This document shows positions 33,134 to 40,028 of a stretch of DNA of 64,000 nt, piece after piece. Each line of letters opens with the position of its first letter. Positions within the stretch are counted from its first letter, which is position 1. The notes below the pieces were generated by a model. That model worked only from the letters and a program-made list of their open reading frames with translations. It had not been told where the DNA came from and made no database searches. A program made the position numbers and the translations under genes. Origin of the DNA: Acidimicrobiales bacterium (GTDB lineage: Bacteria > Actinomycetota > Acidimicrobiia > Acidimicrobiales > RAAP-2); assembly GCA_030039755.1 (NCBI GenBank), contig JASHUY010000233.1, forward strand, positions 1 through 64,000, written 5' to 3'.

Positions 33134-34102
33134 CTACAGCTTGGGCGATGACTTGCCGCTGGCCAACGCGTTGTACACGGCGTCGGCTTCGGCAAGCATC
33201 CACGATTGATAGTCGTACCCGGGGGTCGGCATCGTCTCGTAGACGCCGACCACCGGGATGCCTTCATGCTGCGCGAGCTTGTAGAAGGCCTTGGTCACCG
33301 AGCTGGTGACCTGCTGGTTGTACACGAAGACCTTGACCTTCTTCGACGTGAACAGGGCGTCTTGGATCGACACGTCCTGCGGCGAGGGGTCGGTTGTGTT
33401 CATGATGTCCGCCTGCAGCGCCCACGGCGTCATGTTGTCGATCCCCGACGCCTGGAGCATGTAGTCGGCCACAGGCTCGGTGGTGGCCACCGCGGCGTCC
33501 GGGAAGGTCGCCTTGATCCCCGCCATCTCCTGGTAGTAGGGCGCCAGCGAGGCGTCGAAGATCTGCAGGTTCTGCTGGAAATAGGCCGCGTGGTCGGGTT
33601 GGAACGCCGTGAGGTCCCGTGCGACCGCCTTGGCCACGGCCGGCATCGTCGTCGGCTTGTACCACAGGTGGGGGTTCGGAGTTGAATCCGGCAGACCCAG
33701 CAGATGCTGGACGTCGATCACCTTTCGAGAGGAGCTCGGTGACGCCGACTCGATCTTTGTCATGAAGGTGTCGTAGCCGACGCCGTTCTGGACGACGAGC
33801 TGGGCGGCGCTCACCACGCGCGAGACGCTCGCACTCGACTCGAAGGTGTGCGGGTCGGTGTTCGGGTTGCTCATGATCGCGGTCGCCCTGACGTACTGGC
33901 CACCGATCTGGGAGACGACGTCGGCGTACTCGTTCTCGGCGCCGACCGCCACGATCGTGCCGGACTTGCCGCTCGACGCGGCTCCGGCTGAGGACGCGAG
34001 CGCACCGAACGCCCCGAACGCCGCGAACGCCCCGAGGACCGCCGCAGCGCTGGTGGCCGCCACGGCCGCAGTCCAGGGCCGTGGCACACGACGTTTTCCC
34101 AT
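33134..34102 (-). CDS. znuA: Zinc/manganese-type ABC substrate-binding protein
   Basis: 322 residues of cluster A-I metal-binding proteins. The N-terminus is a long Ala/Gly/Phe-rich signal sequence (about residues 11-40) without a lipobox. Metal-ligand candidates are the histidines in DPHTFE and NPHLWY, and TTEPVADY takes the place of the usual third histidine region. ATG 34102 was chosen because AAGGAG lies 11 nt upstream; the ATG/GTG at 34111/34114 are too close to it. There is no His-rich loop of the E. coli ZnuA type. A dyad resembling a Zur/Fur box lies 57 bp upstream. Confidence 0.87.
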   Translation of the reverse strand: MGKRRVPRPWTAAVAATSAAAVLGAFAAFGAFGALASSAGAASSGKSGTIVAVGAENEYADVVSQIGGQYVRATAIMSNPNTDPHTFESSASVSRVVSAAQLVVQNGVGYDTFMTKIESASPSSSRKVIDVQHLLGLPDSTPNPHLWYKPTTMPAVAKAVARDLTAFQPDHAAYFQQNLQIFDASLAPYYQEMAGIKATFPDAAVATTEPVADYMLQASGIDNMTPWALQADIMNTTDPSPQDVSIQDALFTSKKVKVFVYNQQVTSSVTKAFYKLAQHEGIPVVGVYETMPTPGYDYQSWMLAEADAVYNALASGKSSPKL

Positions 34103-34159
34103 GGTGACCATCACTCCTTCCGGTGGCAGCCGGCCTCCTGCCGGCCCACCCTAGCGGAA

Positions 34160-34168
34160 TGATAATCA
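34160..34168. promoter_or_regulatory. Zur/Fur-box core upstream of znuA
   Basis: TGATAATCA is a perfect palindrome around a central A, inside the AT-rich stretch AATGATAATCACTCTTATAA. Its sequence resembles Fur/Zur operators and it sits between the zur-like gene and znuA, both on the minus strand. Confidence 0.6.
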
Positions 34169-34251
34169 CTCTTATAACGTCGGTCTACCCCGACACGTCT
34201 CGGGCCGCTCGCCTGCGCACGGTTCGACTCTCGGTGAGACGGAAAGAGGGG

Positions 34252-34698
34252 TCAGGCCGTCGTGCACTCGGGGCAGAGCCCCAACAACTCGACGCGGTGC
34301 TCGGTCACCCGGTACCCGTGGGCGTCGCCGAGGGCACGGACGGCCTCGCCCAGCGCCCGCTCCAAGGGCTCGGACGCCACGACGTCCTCGACCTTGCCGC
34401 ACGCCAGGCAGACCAGATGGTGGTGGTGGCCGGAGAACTCCTCAGCGAGCTCGAACAGCCCGTGGTCCTCAGGGCCGGCGATCCGGCGCACGACGCCCGC
34501 GTCGATGAGGGCGGTGACGTTCCGATAGGCGCTCGACTGGGGCAGCTCGGGCGCAGCCTCCAGGATCTCGGGGATGGTCAGCGGGCGCGCCGAAGCCGCC
34601 AGGGCTTCGACGAGTACCCGGCGTAGCCGGGTGTAGCGCTGGTCCAACCTGGCGAGGCGAACGGCGATGGCGTCGTGGAGCGACGGCGCGAGGGTCAC
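34252..34698 (-). CDS. zur: Fur-family regulator, probably Zur
   Basis: 148 residues. N-terminal winged helix with LTIPEILEAAPELPQSSAYRN, the central HHHHLVCLACGKVEDV metal region, and a second CxxC in LGLCPECTTA. Two CxxC pairs form the structural zinc site of Fur proteins. Its location next to a zinc-type transporter and a His-rich protein supports Zur rather than Fur. Start GTG 34698; the upstream region lacks a strong ribosome-binding site. A second Fur-family gene at 57480 is linked to katG and is FurA-like. Confidence 0.88.
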   Translation of the reverse strand: MTLAPSLHDAIAVRLARLDQRYTRLRRVLVEALAASARPLTIPEILEAAPELPQSSAYRNVTALIDAGVVRRIAGPEDHGLFELAEEFSGHHHHLVCLACGKVEDVVASEPLERALGEAVRALGDAHGYRVTEHRVELLGLCPECTTA

Positions 34699-34743
34699 CC
34701 GGACGACCCTAGGACTCGACCGGCGCGGCCCGACGGGCCATGT

Positions 34744-35046
34744 TCAGTGCTCGTCCCAGTGTCCCGCGTGGGCGGCGTGCCGGTGTCCTTCGTGGACGTA
34801 GTCGGTGTGATCGCGATGGGGCGCGGCTGCGTGGCCGCAGTCCGGCCCGTGCTCGTGAGCGTGGTCGTCGTGCACCACATGGGTCTCGAGCGAGCACTCG
34901 TCCCAGTGACCTTCGTGGCCGTGGTGTGCGTGGCCGTCGTGGAGGTAGTCGGCATGGTCTCCGTGGAGCACGGCAACGTGCCCGCACCCCTCGCGGTGGA
35001 CGTGGTCGTGGTCGTGTGCCTCATGGGTTTCGTGAGTGGTCGTCAT
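34744..35046 (-). CDS. Histidine-rich putative metal-binding protein
   Basis: 100 residues, 30 of them histidine. It contains two ~30-residue repeats, residues 21-50 and 70-99. Each begins with CGH and runs through a DHxDYxHxGH core to GHWDE. Acidic residues and three cysteines add further ligands. No signal peptide or membrane segment is seen, so it would be cytoplasmic: a metal buffer, chaperone or reservoir. The ATG overlaps the stop of the ArsR gene by four bases (ATGA), so the repressor probably controls it. The Zur-like gene lies 45 bp downstream. Confidence 0.85.
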   Translation of the reverse strand: MTTTHETHEAHDHDHVHREGCGHVAVLHGDHADYLHDGHAHHGHEGHWDECSLETHVVHDDHAHEHGPDCGHAAAPHRDHTDYVHEGHRHAAHAGHWDEH

Positions 35047-35399
35047 CTGCTTCCTTCCTCTCTTGTCCGTGATCTCGGCTCGCTTCCGTGCGTCAACGCG
35101 TCGCGAGCGATGTGGGCGACGTGTGCGTCCGCAAGCGAGTACGCCATCTCCTTACCCCGGCGCACGCCCACGACGAGGCCACCCGTCCGGAGCACCCGGA
35201 GGTGCTGGGAGGTGAGCGATTGCGAGATGCCGAGCACCGCCACGAGCTCGTGGACGCAGCGCGTCCCCTCGGCGAGCTCGAGGACGATCGCCAAACGGTG
35301 CGGCGCGCTGAGCGCACGGAGGAGCTCGCCGGCAGAGTGCAGAGCGTCGGAGCTCGCACCGGACCGGGCGTCGACCGCCGTGGATCTCCCGGTGCTCAC
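35043..35399 (-). CDS. ArsR/SmtB-family metal-sensing repressor
   Basis: 118 residues with a winged helix (LSAPHRLAIVLELAEGTRCVHELV, then SQSLTSQHLRVLRTGGLV) and a C-terminal helix DAHVAHIARDALTH. That helix has the D-x-H spacing of alpha-5 metal sites in SmtB/CzrA zinc sensors. GTG 35399 is chosen; a TAATAT -10 element lies 6 nt upstream, which would give a leaderless mRNA. It overlaps the His-rich gene, and both likely respond to zinc or a similar metal. Confidence 0.85.
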   Translation of the reverse strand: MSTGRSTAVDARSGASSDALHSAGELLRALSAPHRLAIVLELAEGTRCVHELVAVLGISQSLTSQHLRVLRTGGLVVGVRRGKEMAYSLADAHVAHIARDALTHGSEPRSRTREEGSR

Positions 35400-35405
35400 A
35401 CAAAC

Positions 35406-35425
35406 ATATTAGCAGAACTTCATAT
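35406..35425 (-). promoter_or_regulatory. Promoter/operator region of the ArsR gene, leaderless start
   Basis: On the minus strand ATATGAAGTTCTGCTAATAT contains the -10 hexamer TAATAT ending 6 nt before the GTG, and ATAT repeats at both ends. The overlap of a dyad-like sequence with the -10 suits autorepression. Confidence 0.5.
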
Positions 35426-35462
35426 ACCAGATCGGCCCCTCGGGTGAAGGGACGGGCGGCGC

Positions 35463-35804
35463 TCACCAGCCGAGCTCGCGCAGGCGCGGGTCGCCGATAC
35501 CGAAGTAGTGGCCCACCTCGTGCAGCACGGTCCGGCGGACCTGTTCTTTCACCTGGTTTTCGGTCCTGCTCCGAGCGAGGATCGGAAGTCGGAAGATGGT
35601 GATCCTGTCCGGTGCCACGCCGGTGTAGCCGGCCGTCCGCTTGGTCAGGGGAATGCCCTCGTAGAGCCCGAGCAACGGGCTCTCGGTCGTGCCGTCCTCC
35701 ACCATGACGGCCACGTTGTCGATGCGGCTGGCGAACTCTTGGGGTAGCGAGTCGAGGGCTTCCGACACGAGCTCTTCGAACCGATCCTTGCTCACGTCGA
35801 TCAC
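35463..35804 (-). CDS. Small zincin-like metallopeptidase-family protein
   Basis: 113 residues with the zinc-protease motif HEVGHYFGIGD near the C-terminus, and the preceding block ITIFRLPIL. It matches the small DUF1025/zincin-like metallopeptidase family (PF06262-type). Family members have a zincin fold, but their peptidase activity is not generally shown. GTG 35804 overlaps the stop of the upstream small gene (GTGA). GGGAGAG precedes it. The longer open frame upstream is the antisense of other sequence. Confidence 0.82.
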   Translation of the reverse strand: MIDVSKDRFEELVSEALDSLPQEFASRIDNVAVMVEDGTTESPLLGLYEGIPLTKRTAGYTGVAPDRITIFRLPILARSRTENQVKEQVRRTVLHEVGHYFGIGDPRLRELGW

Positions 35805-36010
35805 GGCGCCTCTCCCGGGCACCACCGGGAGGCCGGCTCGCGGTCCCACGACTGGGGTGGGTCGCTCGCGGGAAACGATTCGGCGATCCATTCGTCGACG
35901 ATGTCGAAAGGTGGCGACGGCGGGTCTTCTTCCTCGTCTGCGAATTGGCGCAACTCTCCTCCTCCCGGGTCGTGGTCCTCATGCCCGTCTCCGCCCGATC
36001 CATGCGTCAT
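35801..36010 (-). CDS. Small acidic protein with ESFPASDPP motif
   Basis: 69 residues from ATG 36010 on the minus strand. It is rich in Asp/Glu/Gly and ends with DEWIAESFPASDPPQSW. That motif occurs in many small actinobacterial and proteobacterial hypothetical proteins. Its TGA overlaps the GTG of the metallopeptidase gene. The frame is open further upstream (to 36157), but the TetR gene occupies that region. Function is unknown. Confidence 0.65.
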   Translation of the reverse strand: MTHGSGGDGHEDHDPGGGELRQFADEEEDPPSPPFDIVDEWIAESFPASDPPQSWDREPASRWCPGEAP

Positions 36011-36036
36011 CACGACGCCGGACGTCTTCTGCACGC

Positions 36037-36663
36037 CTACGGAGCGAGAAGGTCGTGGATCGCGTCGCGAAGGAGCGGGGCGAGCTCCTCCGACCCGGGG
36101 TCCAGGGCATCGCGTCCGATGAAGAGCACACTGAAGATGGCACCGAGTGAGGAGCACATGCGCACGCGATCGCGAAGGGGGAGCGAGGGATCCGACAGGA
36201 TCTGAACCAGGCGCACCTGGAGATCTTCGTGCTGCGCGTCGTGCTCCTCACGGTGAAGCCGCTCGAGGACCGCCTGGTTCCGCTCGTGCATCAGGAACAG
36301 AGGGCGCTGCGCCACCATCTCGTCGAGCAACGACGAAAGAAGGGTCTCCCACATCTCGAGCGTGACCACACGCTGCTCGCGCAATTGCTCCAAGGCCTCC
36401 ACGCCCAATTGGTGCATGCGCATGTGCAGCGCCATGAGGATGTCTTCCTTGGAACGGTAGTGGTAGTAGATCGCAGCCTTGGTGAAACCGAGCCGGTCTG
36501 CGATCTCCTGCAGCGTCGTCGCGTCGAACCCTTTCTCCGTGAAGAGCTGCAGGGCCGTGTCGAGGATGCGGTCGCGAGTGGAGGTCGGTCGTGCCTCGCC
36601 ACGGGGCGGGGCCGACGAGTCCTCGCCCGCACCCGTCGCGCCGGCGGGACTCGATCGGCTCAT
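36037..36663 (-). CDS. TetR-family transcriptional regulator
   Basis: 208 residues. N-terminal HTH: RDRILDTALQLFTEKGF, TTLQEIADRLGFTKAAIYYHY, SKEDIL. The C-terminal ligand domain is unremarkable. It is divergent from an ABC exporter operon, with a dyad and promoter in the 107-bp gap, the usual layout for a repressor that controls its neighbouring exporter. ATG 36663 is used; the first ~28 residues are Ser/Pro/Gly-rich and may be trimmed. Confidence 0.9.
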   Translation of the reverse strand: MSRSSPAGATGAGEDSSAPPRGEARPTSTRDRILDTALQLFTEKGFDATTLQEIADRLGFTKAAIYYHYRSKEDILMALHMRMHQLGVEALEQLREQRVVTLEMWETLLSSLLDEMVAQRPLFLMHERNQAVLERLHREEHDAQHEDLQVRLVQILSDPSLPLRDRVRMCSSLGAIFSVLFIGRDALDPGSEELAPLLRDAIHDLLAP

Positions 36664-36698
36664 CCCGGCGCCCTCCTCGCACTCGTGGGGCCACTTAC

Positions 36699-36728
36699 TT
36701 GACAGCTAGTTAGGAACCTACTTACCAT
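36699..36728 (+). promoter_or_regulatory. Promoter and TetR operator candidate for the exporter operon
   Basis: TTGACA (36699-36704) and TACCAT (36723-36728) are separated by 18 bp. The spacer contains the dyad TAGG-AA-CCTA (36711-36720), which extends imperfectly (12 of 18 positions). A TetR dimer bound there would block transcription. Confidence 0.55.
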
Positions 36729-36770
36729 GTGGCCAGTGCAGCTTACTGGTTGGCTAGTCAGGTGAGGCGG

Positions 36771-37778
36771 ATGACGCGAGACATGATCGAAGTCGAGGCG
36801 CTGACCAAGCGGTACGGCGAAACCCGGGCCCTGGCGGGGGTGGACTTTTCGGTGGCGCCGGGAACCGTCCTCGGGCTCCTCGGCCCGAACGGCGCCGGCA
36901 AGACGACGGCGGTCCGGGTGCTGACGACGCTCGCACTGCCGGATTCGGGGCGGGCGGCGGTGGCCGGCATCGACGTCGTGCGCCACCCCGCCGAGGTTCG
37001 TCGCCGCATCGGGGTCGCCGCGCAGGACGCAACGCTTGATCGGCTCCTCACCGGACGCCAAAACCTCGTCCTCGTGGCGGAGCTCAGCGGGATCAGCGGC
37101 CGGCGCGCGAAGGCGAGGGCGAAGGAACTGCTGGAGCAGTTCGAGCTCTCCGACGCCGCCGACCGGGTCCTGAAGGGCTACTCGGGCGGGATGCGTCGCA
37201 GGCTCGATGTGGCGGCAAGCCTGGTCGCCCGACCGCCCGTGTTGTTCCTCGACGAGCCCACGACGGGCCTCGACCCGTCCAGCCGCCTGCGGGTGTGGGA
37301 GGCGGTGCGCCAGCTGCTCGCGGAGGGCATCACGGTGCTGCTCACCACCCAATACCTCGAGGAGGCGGACGAGCTGGCAGATCGGATCGTCGTCATCGAC
37401 CACGGGCGGGTCGTCGCCAACGGCACCCCTCTCGAGCTCAAGCACGCGAGCCGAAGCGCGCGGCTGGAGGTCACGCTGGCGAGCCCGCACTCCGAGGCCG
37501 CCTCGGCGATCGCTTCGCTCGTCAACGGGCCGGTGCGCGTCAGCGACGACGGGCGCGTTCTCGACGCGGGGGTCGATCCGGTGCCCGGCTTGGCGACGTC
37601 GGTCATCCGCGCGCTCGACGTGGCCGGGATCCTCGTCGACAACGTCGAGGTGCGCCAACCGTCGCTCGACGACGTCTTTTTCTCGCTGACCGGAGGTCAA
37701 CTCGAGGACGAGTTGCTCCCCGGGAGGCCGAAGTCCGGTGACGATGGGGACAAGGTGCTGGAAGGAGCGCGGTCATGA
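36771..37778 (+). CDS. ABC exporter ATP-binding protein (DrrA/daunorubicin-resistance type)
   Basis: 335 residues. Walker A GPNGAGKTT, signature YSGGMRRRLD, Walker B VLFLDEPTTGLD, and the DrrA-type C-terminal domain with VRQPSLDDVFFSLTG. ATG 36771 is used (GAGGCGG upstream); ATG 36783 is possible. It forms a two-gene exporter with the overlapping permease gene. Such DrrAB systems export lipids, antibiotics or other hydrophobic compounds. The TetR gene is divergent. Confidence 0.9.
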   Translation: MTRDMIEVEALTKRYGETRALAGVDFSVAPGTVLGLLGPNGAGKTTAVRVLTTLALPDSGRAAVAGIDVVRHPAEVRRRIGVAAQDATLDRLLTGRQNLVLVAELSGISGRRAKARAKELLEQFELSDAADRVLKGYSGGMRRRLDVAASLVARPPVLFLDEPTTGLDPSSRLRVWEAVRQLLAEGITVLLTTQYLEEADELADRIVVIDHGRVVANGTPLELKHASRSARLEVTLASPHSEAASAIASLVNGPVRVSDDGRVLDAGVDPVPGLATSVIRALDVAGILVDNVEVRQPSLDDVFFSLTGGQLEDELLPGRPKSGDDGDKVLEGARS

Positions 37779-38629
37779 CGGTCACCACGGAAGCTCCGCC
37801 GTTCGTCACGACGCCGCTCTCGGAGCGGAGCTCCGCCACCAGCCGGCGGATCCGTGACGTCTGGGCGATGACCCGCAGGAACCTCGTGCACATCTCGCGC
37901 GAACCCATGCAGCTATCCGACGTCACCCTTCAGCCCGTGCTGTTCACCGTGTTGTTCGTGTACATCTTCGGCGGCGGCATCCCCATCCCGAACGGGAGCT
38001 ACAAGGACTTCGTTCTCGCGGGCCTGCTCGCTCTGAACCTGGTCACGTCGACCATGGGCACCGCCGTGGGACTTGGCACCGACATCCACGAGGGCATGAT
38101 CGACCGCTTCCGGGCGTTGCCGATGTGGCGCGCGTCGGTTCTCGTGGGGCGCTCTTTCGCCGACCTCACCACCTCGTGCATCTGCGCGCTCATCGTCGGG
38201 GTGACGGGTCTCGTGGTCGGATGGCGACCTGACGCAGGCGTGGCGTCGATCGTCGGCGGCTTCGCGCTGGTGCTGTTCTTCGCCTACTCCCTCACCTGGA
38301 TCGCGATGTGCGTGGGGCTCAAGAGCAAGAGCCCGGAATCCGCGGCCTCGTTCGGGTTCATCGTGCTCTTCCCGCTGGCGTTCGTCTCCAACGCGATGGT
38401 TCCGACGCAGCACATGCCGATCTGGCTCAGAGACGTCGCCGACTGGAACCCGGTGAGCGCGGTCACCGCGGCTGCCCGGCACCTCTGGGGGAACCCCAAC
38501 CCGTCCGCGGCCATCAACGCGTGGCCGATGCAGCACCCGGTTCTGGCGGCAGCTGCGTGGTCGACGTTCATTCTGGCGGTGGCCGCGCCATTGGCCGCCT
38601 GGACGTTCCGGCGGCGCACGACCGAGTGA
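37775..38629 (+). CDS. ABC-2-type permease (DrrB-like)
   Basis: 284 residues with six membrane segments, and DrrB features such as MTRRNLVHISREPMQLSDVTLQP and the FPLAFVSNAMVPTQHMPIWL loop. The ATG overlaps the ATPase gene by four bases (ATGA), so translation is coupled. It is the membrane half of the exporter controlled by the adjacent TetR-type protein. Exported compound unknown. Confidence 0.9.
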   Translation: MTVTTEAPPFVTTPLSERSSATSRRIRDVWAMTRRNLVHISREPMQLSDVTLQPVLFTVLFVYIFGGGIPIPNGSYKDFVLAGLLALNLVTSTMGTAVGLGTDIHEGMIDRFRALPMWRASVLVGRSFADLTTSCICALIVGVTGLVVGWRPDAGVASIVGGFALVLFFAYSLTWIAMCVGLKSKSPESAASFGFIVLFPLAFVSNAMVPTQHMPIWLRDVADWNPVSAVTAAARHLWGNPNPSAAINAWPMQHPVLAAAAWSTFILAVAAPLAAWTFRRRTTE

Positions 38630-38675
38630 CCGGGGGCGCCCCTGCCGCCCACCGAGCGGCAGCGGGCCTCCGCCG

Positions 38676-39419
38676 TCAGGCCCCGAGGGTGGAGCCGAAG
38701 AAGTGCTCCGTGGCCTTCCAGTGGCGTTCGGCGGCGGCTTCGTCGTAGCTCGGGTTGTCGGGGACCGCGAAGCCATGGTGCGCCTGGTAGGTCTCGATGG
38801 TGTGCACCACCCCCGCCTCGGTCAGTGACTTCTCGAGGAGCTCCTTCTGCTCGTCTGAGAACGACTGGTCCTCGATCGCCCCCGCGACGTAGACCGCGGC
38901 GTCGATGTCGCGGGCCTTGTGGTGAGGGCTGTCGGGGTCGTCGGAATTGGCGAGGTTCCCGCCGTGGAAGGAAGCCGCAGCGGCGATGGCCGTGCCGAGG
39001 TTCGCTGCGGCCAGGAGCGAGAGCCGGCCGCCCATGCAGTAGCCGGTCGTGCCGACGCCACCCTGCTTCTTCTCGGGAAGCGATTCGAGGTAATCCACGA
39101 AGCTGCGGGCATCGCGTACCGCCAAGTCGACCGTGTAGCTCCGGATCATGTTCATGAGCTTCTCGGCGTTGTCCTTTGTGGAGAACGCCGTGCGCATGTC
39201 CAGGGGGCCATAGGGCCCGTTGCGGTAGTAGAAGTCCGGCACGAGGACCACATAGCCGAGATCCGACAGTCGCGCACCCATCTCCCGCATGGTGTCCCGC
39301 ATCCCTCCGGCGTCGGGAAACATGATCACCGCCGGCCAGGGGCCACCTCCAGCGGGAACACTGAGCGAGGCGGGGCAGGACCCGTCTGCTGCCTGGATCT
39401 CCACAGAGCGTTGCGTCAT
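38676..39419 (-). CDS. Dienelactone hydrolase family protein
   Basis: 247 residues of the alpha/beta hydrolase fold with a cysteine nucleophile in GTTGYCMGGR, the aspartate in AGAIEDQSF and histidine in AHHGFAVPD, the triad order of dienelactone hydrolase. The N-terminus AADGSCPASLSVP is typical. It hydrolyses lactone or ester substrates in the cytoplasm. It converges with the exporter operon (46-bp gap) and has ~600 bp of non-coding DNA upstream. Whether it acts in aromatic degradation is not evident, since no muconate genes are near. Confidence 0.9.
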   Translation of the reverse strand: MTQRSVEIQAADGSCPASLSVPAGGGPWPAVIMFPDAGGMRDTMREMGARLSDLGYVVLVPDFYYRNGPYGPLDMRTAFSTKDNAEKLMNMIRSYTVDLAVRDARSFVDYLESLPEKKQGGVGTTGYCMGGRLSLLAAANLGTAIAAAASFHGGNLANSDDPDSPHHKARDIDAAVYVAGAIEDQSFSDEQKELLEKSLTEAGVVHTIETYQAHHGFAVPDNPSYDEAAAERHWKATEHFFGSTLGA

Positions 39420-40028
39420 GGTGGTTCCCTCCCTCGTGGTAGCGGTGCGCGGACCCTATCGACCGGAGCGGCTCCCGAGCCAGGCGGGGGAGGGCGGTCA
39501 CGCGAGCTCCGGCCGCAGGTGCGAGCTGGGTACAGGCACACCGTGGCACTCCGCCGCCGCGGCGGGCCCCTACCGGACCCCTCGTCGCGCACACCGGCCC
39601 GGCGGCTCCTGCCGCTTCTTTCCGTGGCGCATCATGACATCGCACTATCTGATGCAGTGATGCAGAGCGGTCCACACCAGAACCCTCGAGCCGCTGCGCC
39701 GTTTGGCTCCCTCTTGTGCCTCAGTTGGCCTGATCTTGGGCTGCCCCCGGTTCGATTTAAACGGGGGTTGACGAAGAGTCGGACGGACCAGCGCTGTCCG
39801 GCGCGGAAGGAACCAGGGCACGATTTCCAGGTGGCGGCCGCATCTGCGGGGTGGCAGCCGGCGCGGAAGGGGCGGAACCCGCCGTGTCGGCGCGTGCTCA
39901 GGACGTTGCCTGGGTGGCGCGCGCCGCTGGACGGGTGCCGGAGCGGGCCCGGGACGTAACGGGCCGTCACCGGCCCCAGGCGCAGGGACGGCGGGAACCG
40001 CTGACCGCACGGGCGGACGAACCCCCCC
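39420..40028. other. Long intergenic region with one hairpin
   Basis: About 610 bp without a supported gene; both-strand open frames here look like shadows. It contains a CGCACTATCTGATGCAGTGATGCAG stretch near 39640 (with a duplicated TGATGCAG/GTGATGCAG), a 6-bp hairpin at 39743-39766, and two copies of CCGGCGCGGAAGG. It probably holds promoters for the divergent flanking genes. No riboswitch class was recognised. Confidence 0.5.
39743..39766. other. Hairpin CCCCCG-(12 nt)-CGGGGG
   Basis: A perfect 6-bp stem surrounds the AT-rich loop GTTCGATTTAAA. There is no T-run after it, so it is not a classical intrinsic terminator. It may be a transcript end or an attenuating structure upstream of the surface-protein gene. 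Confidence 0.4.

Noticed and set aside
39741-39770. tRNA 3' end or attachment site suggested by GGTTCGATT
   Set aside because: The T-loop-like bases are not followed by a matching T-stem or acceptor stem and no other tRNA arm is visible; the simple hairpin explains the symmetry.
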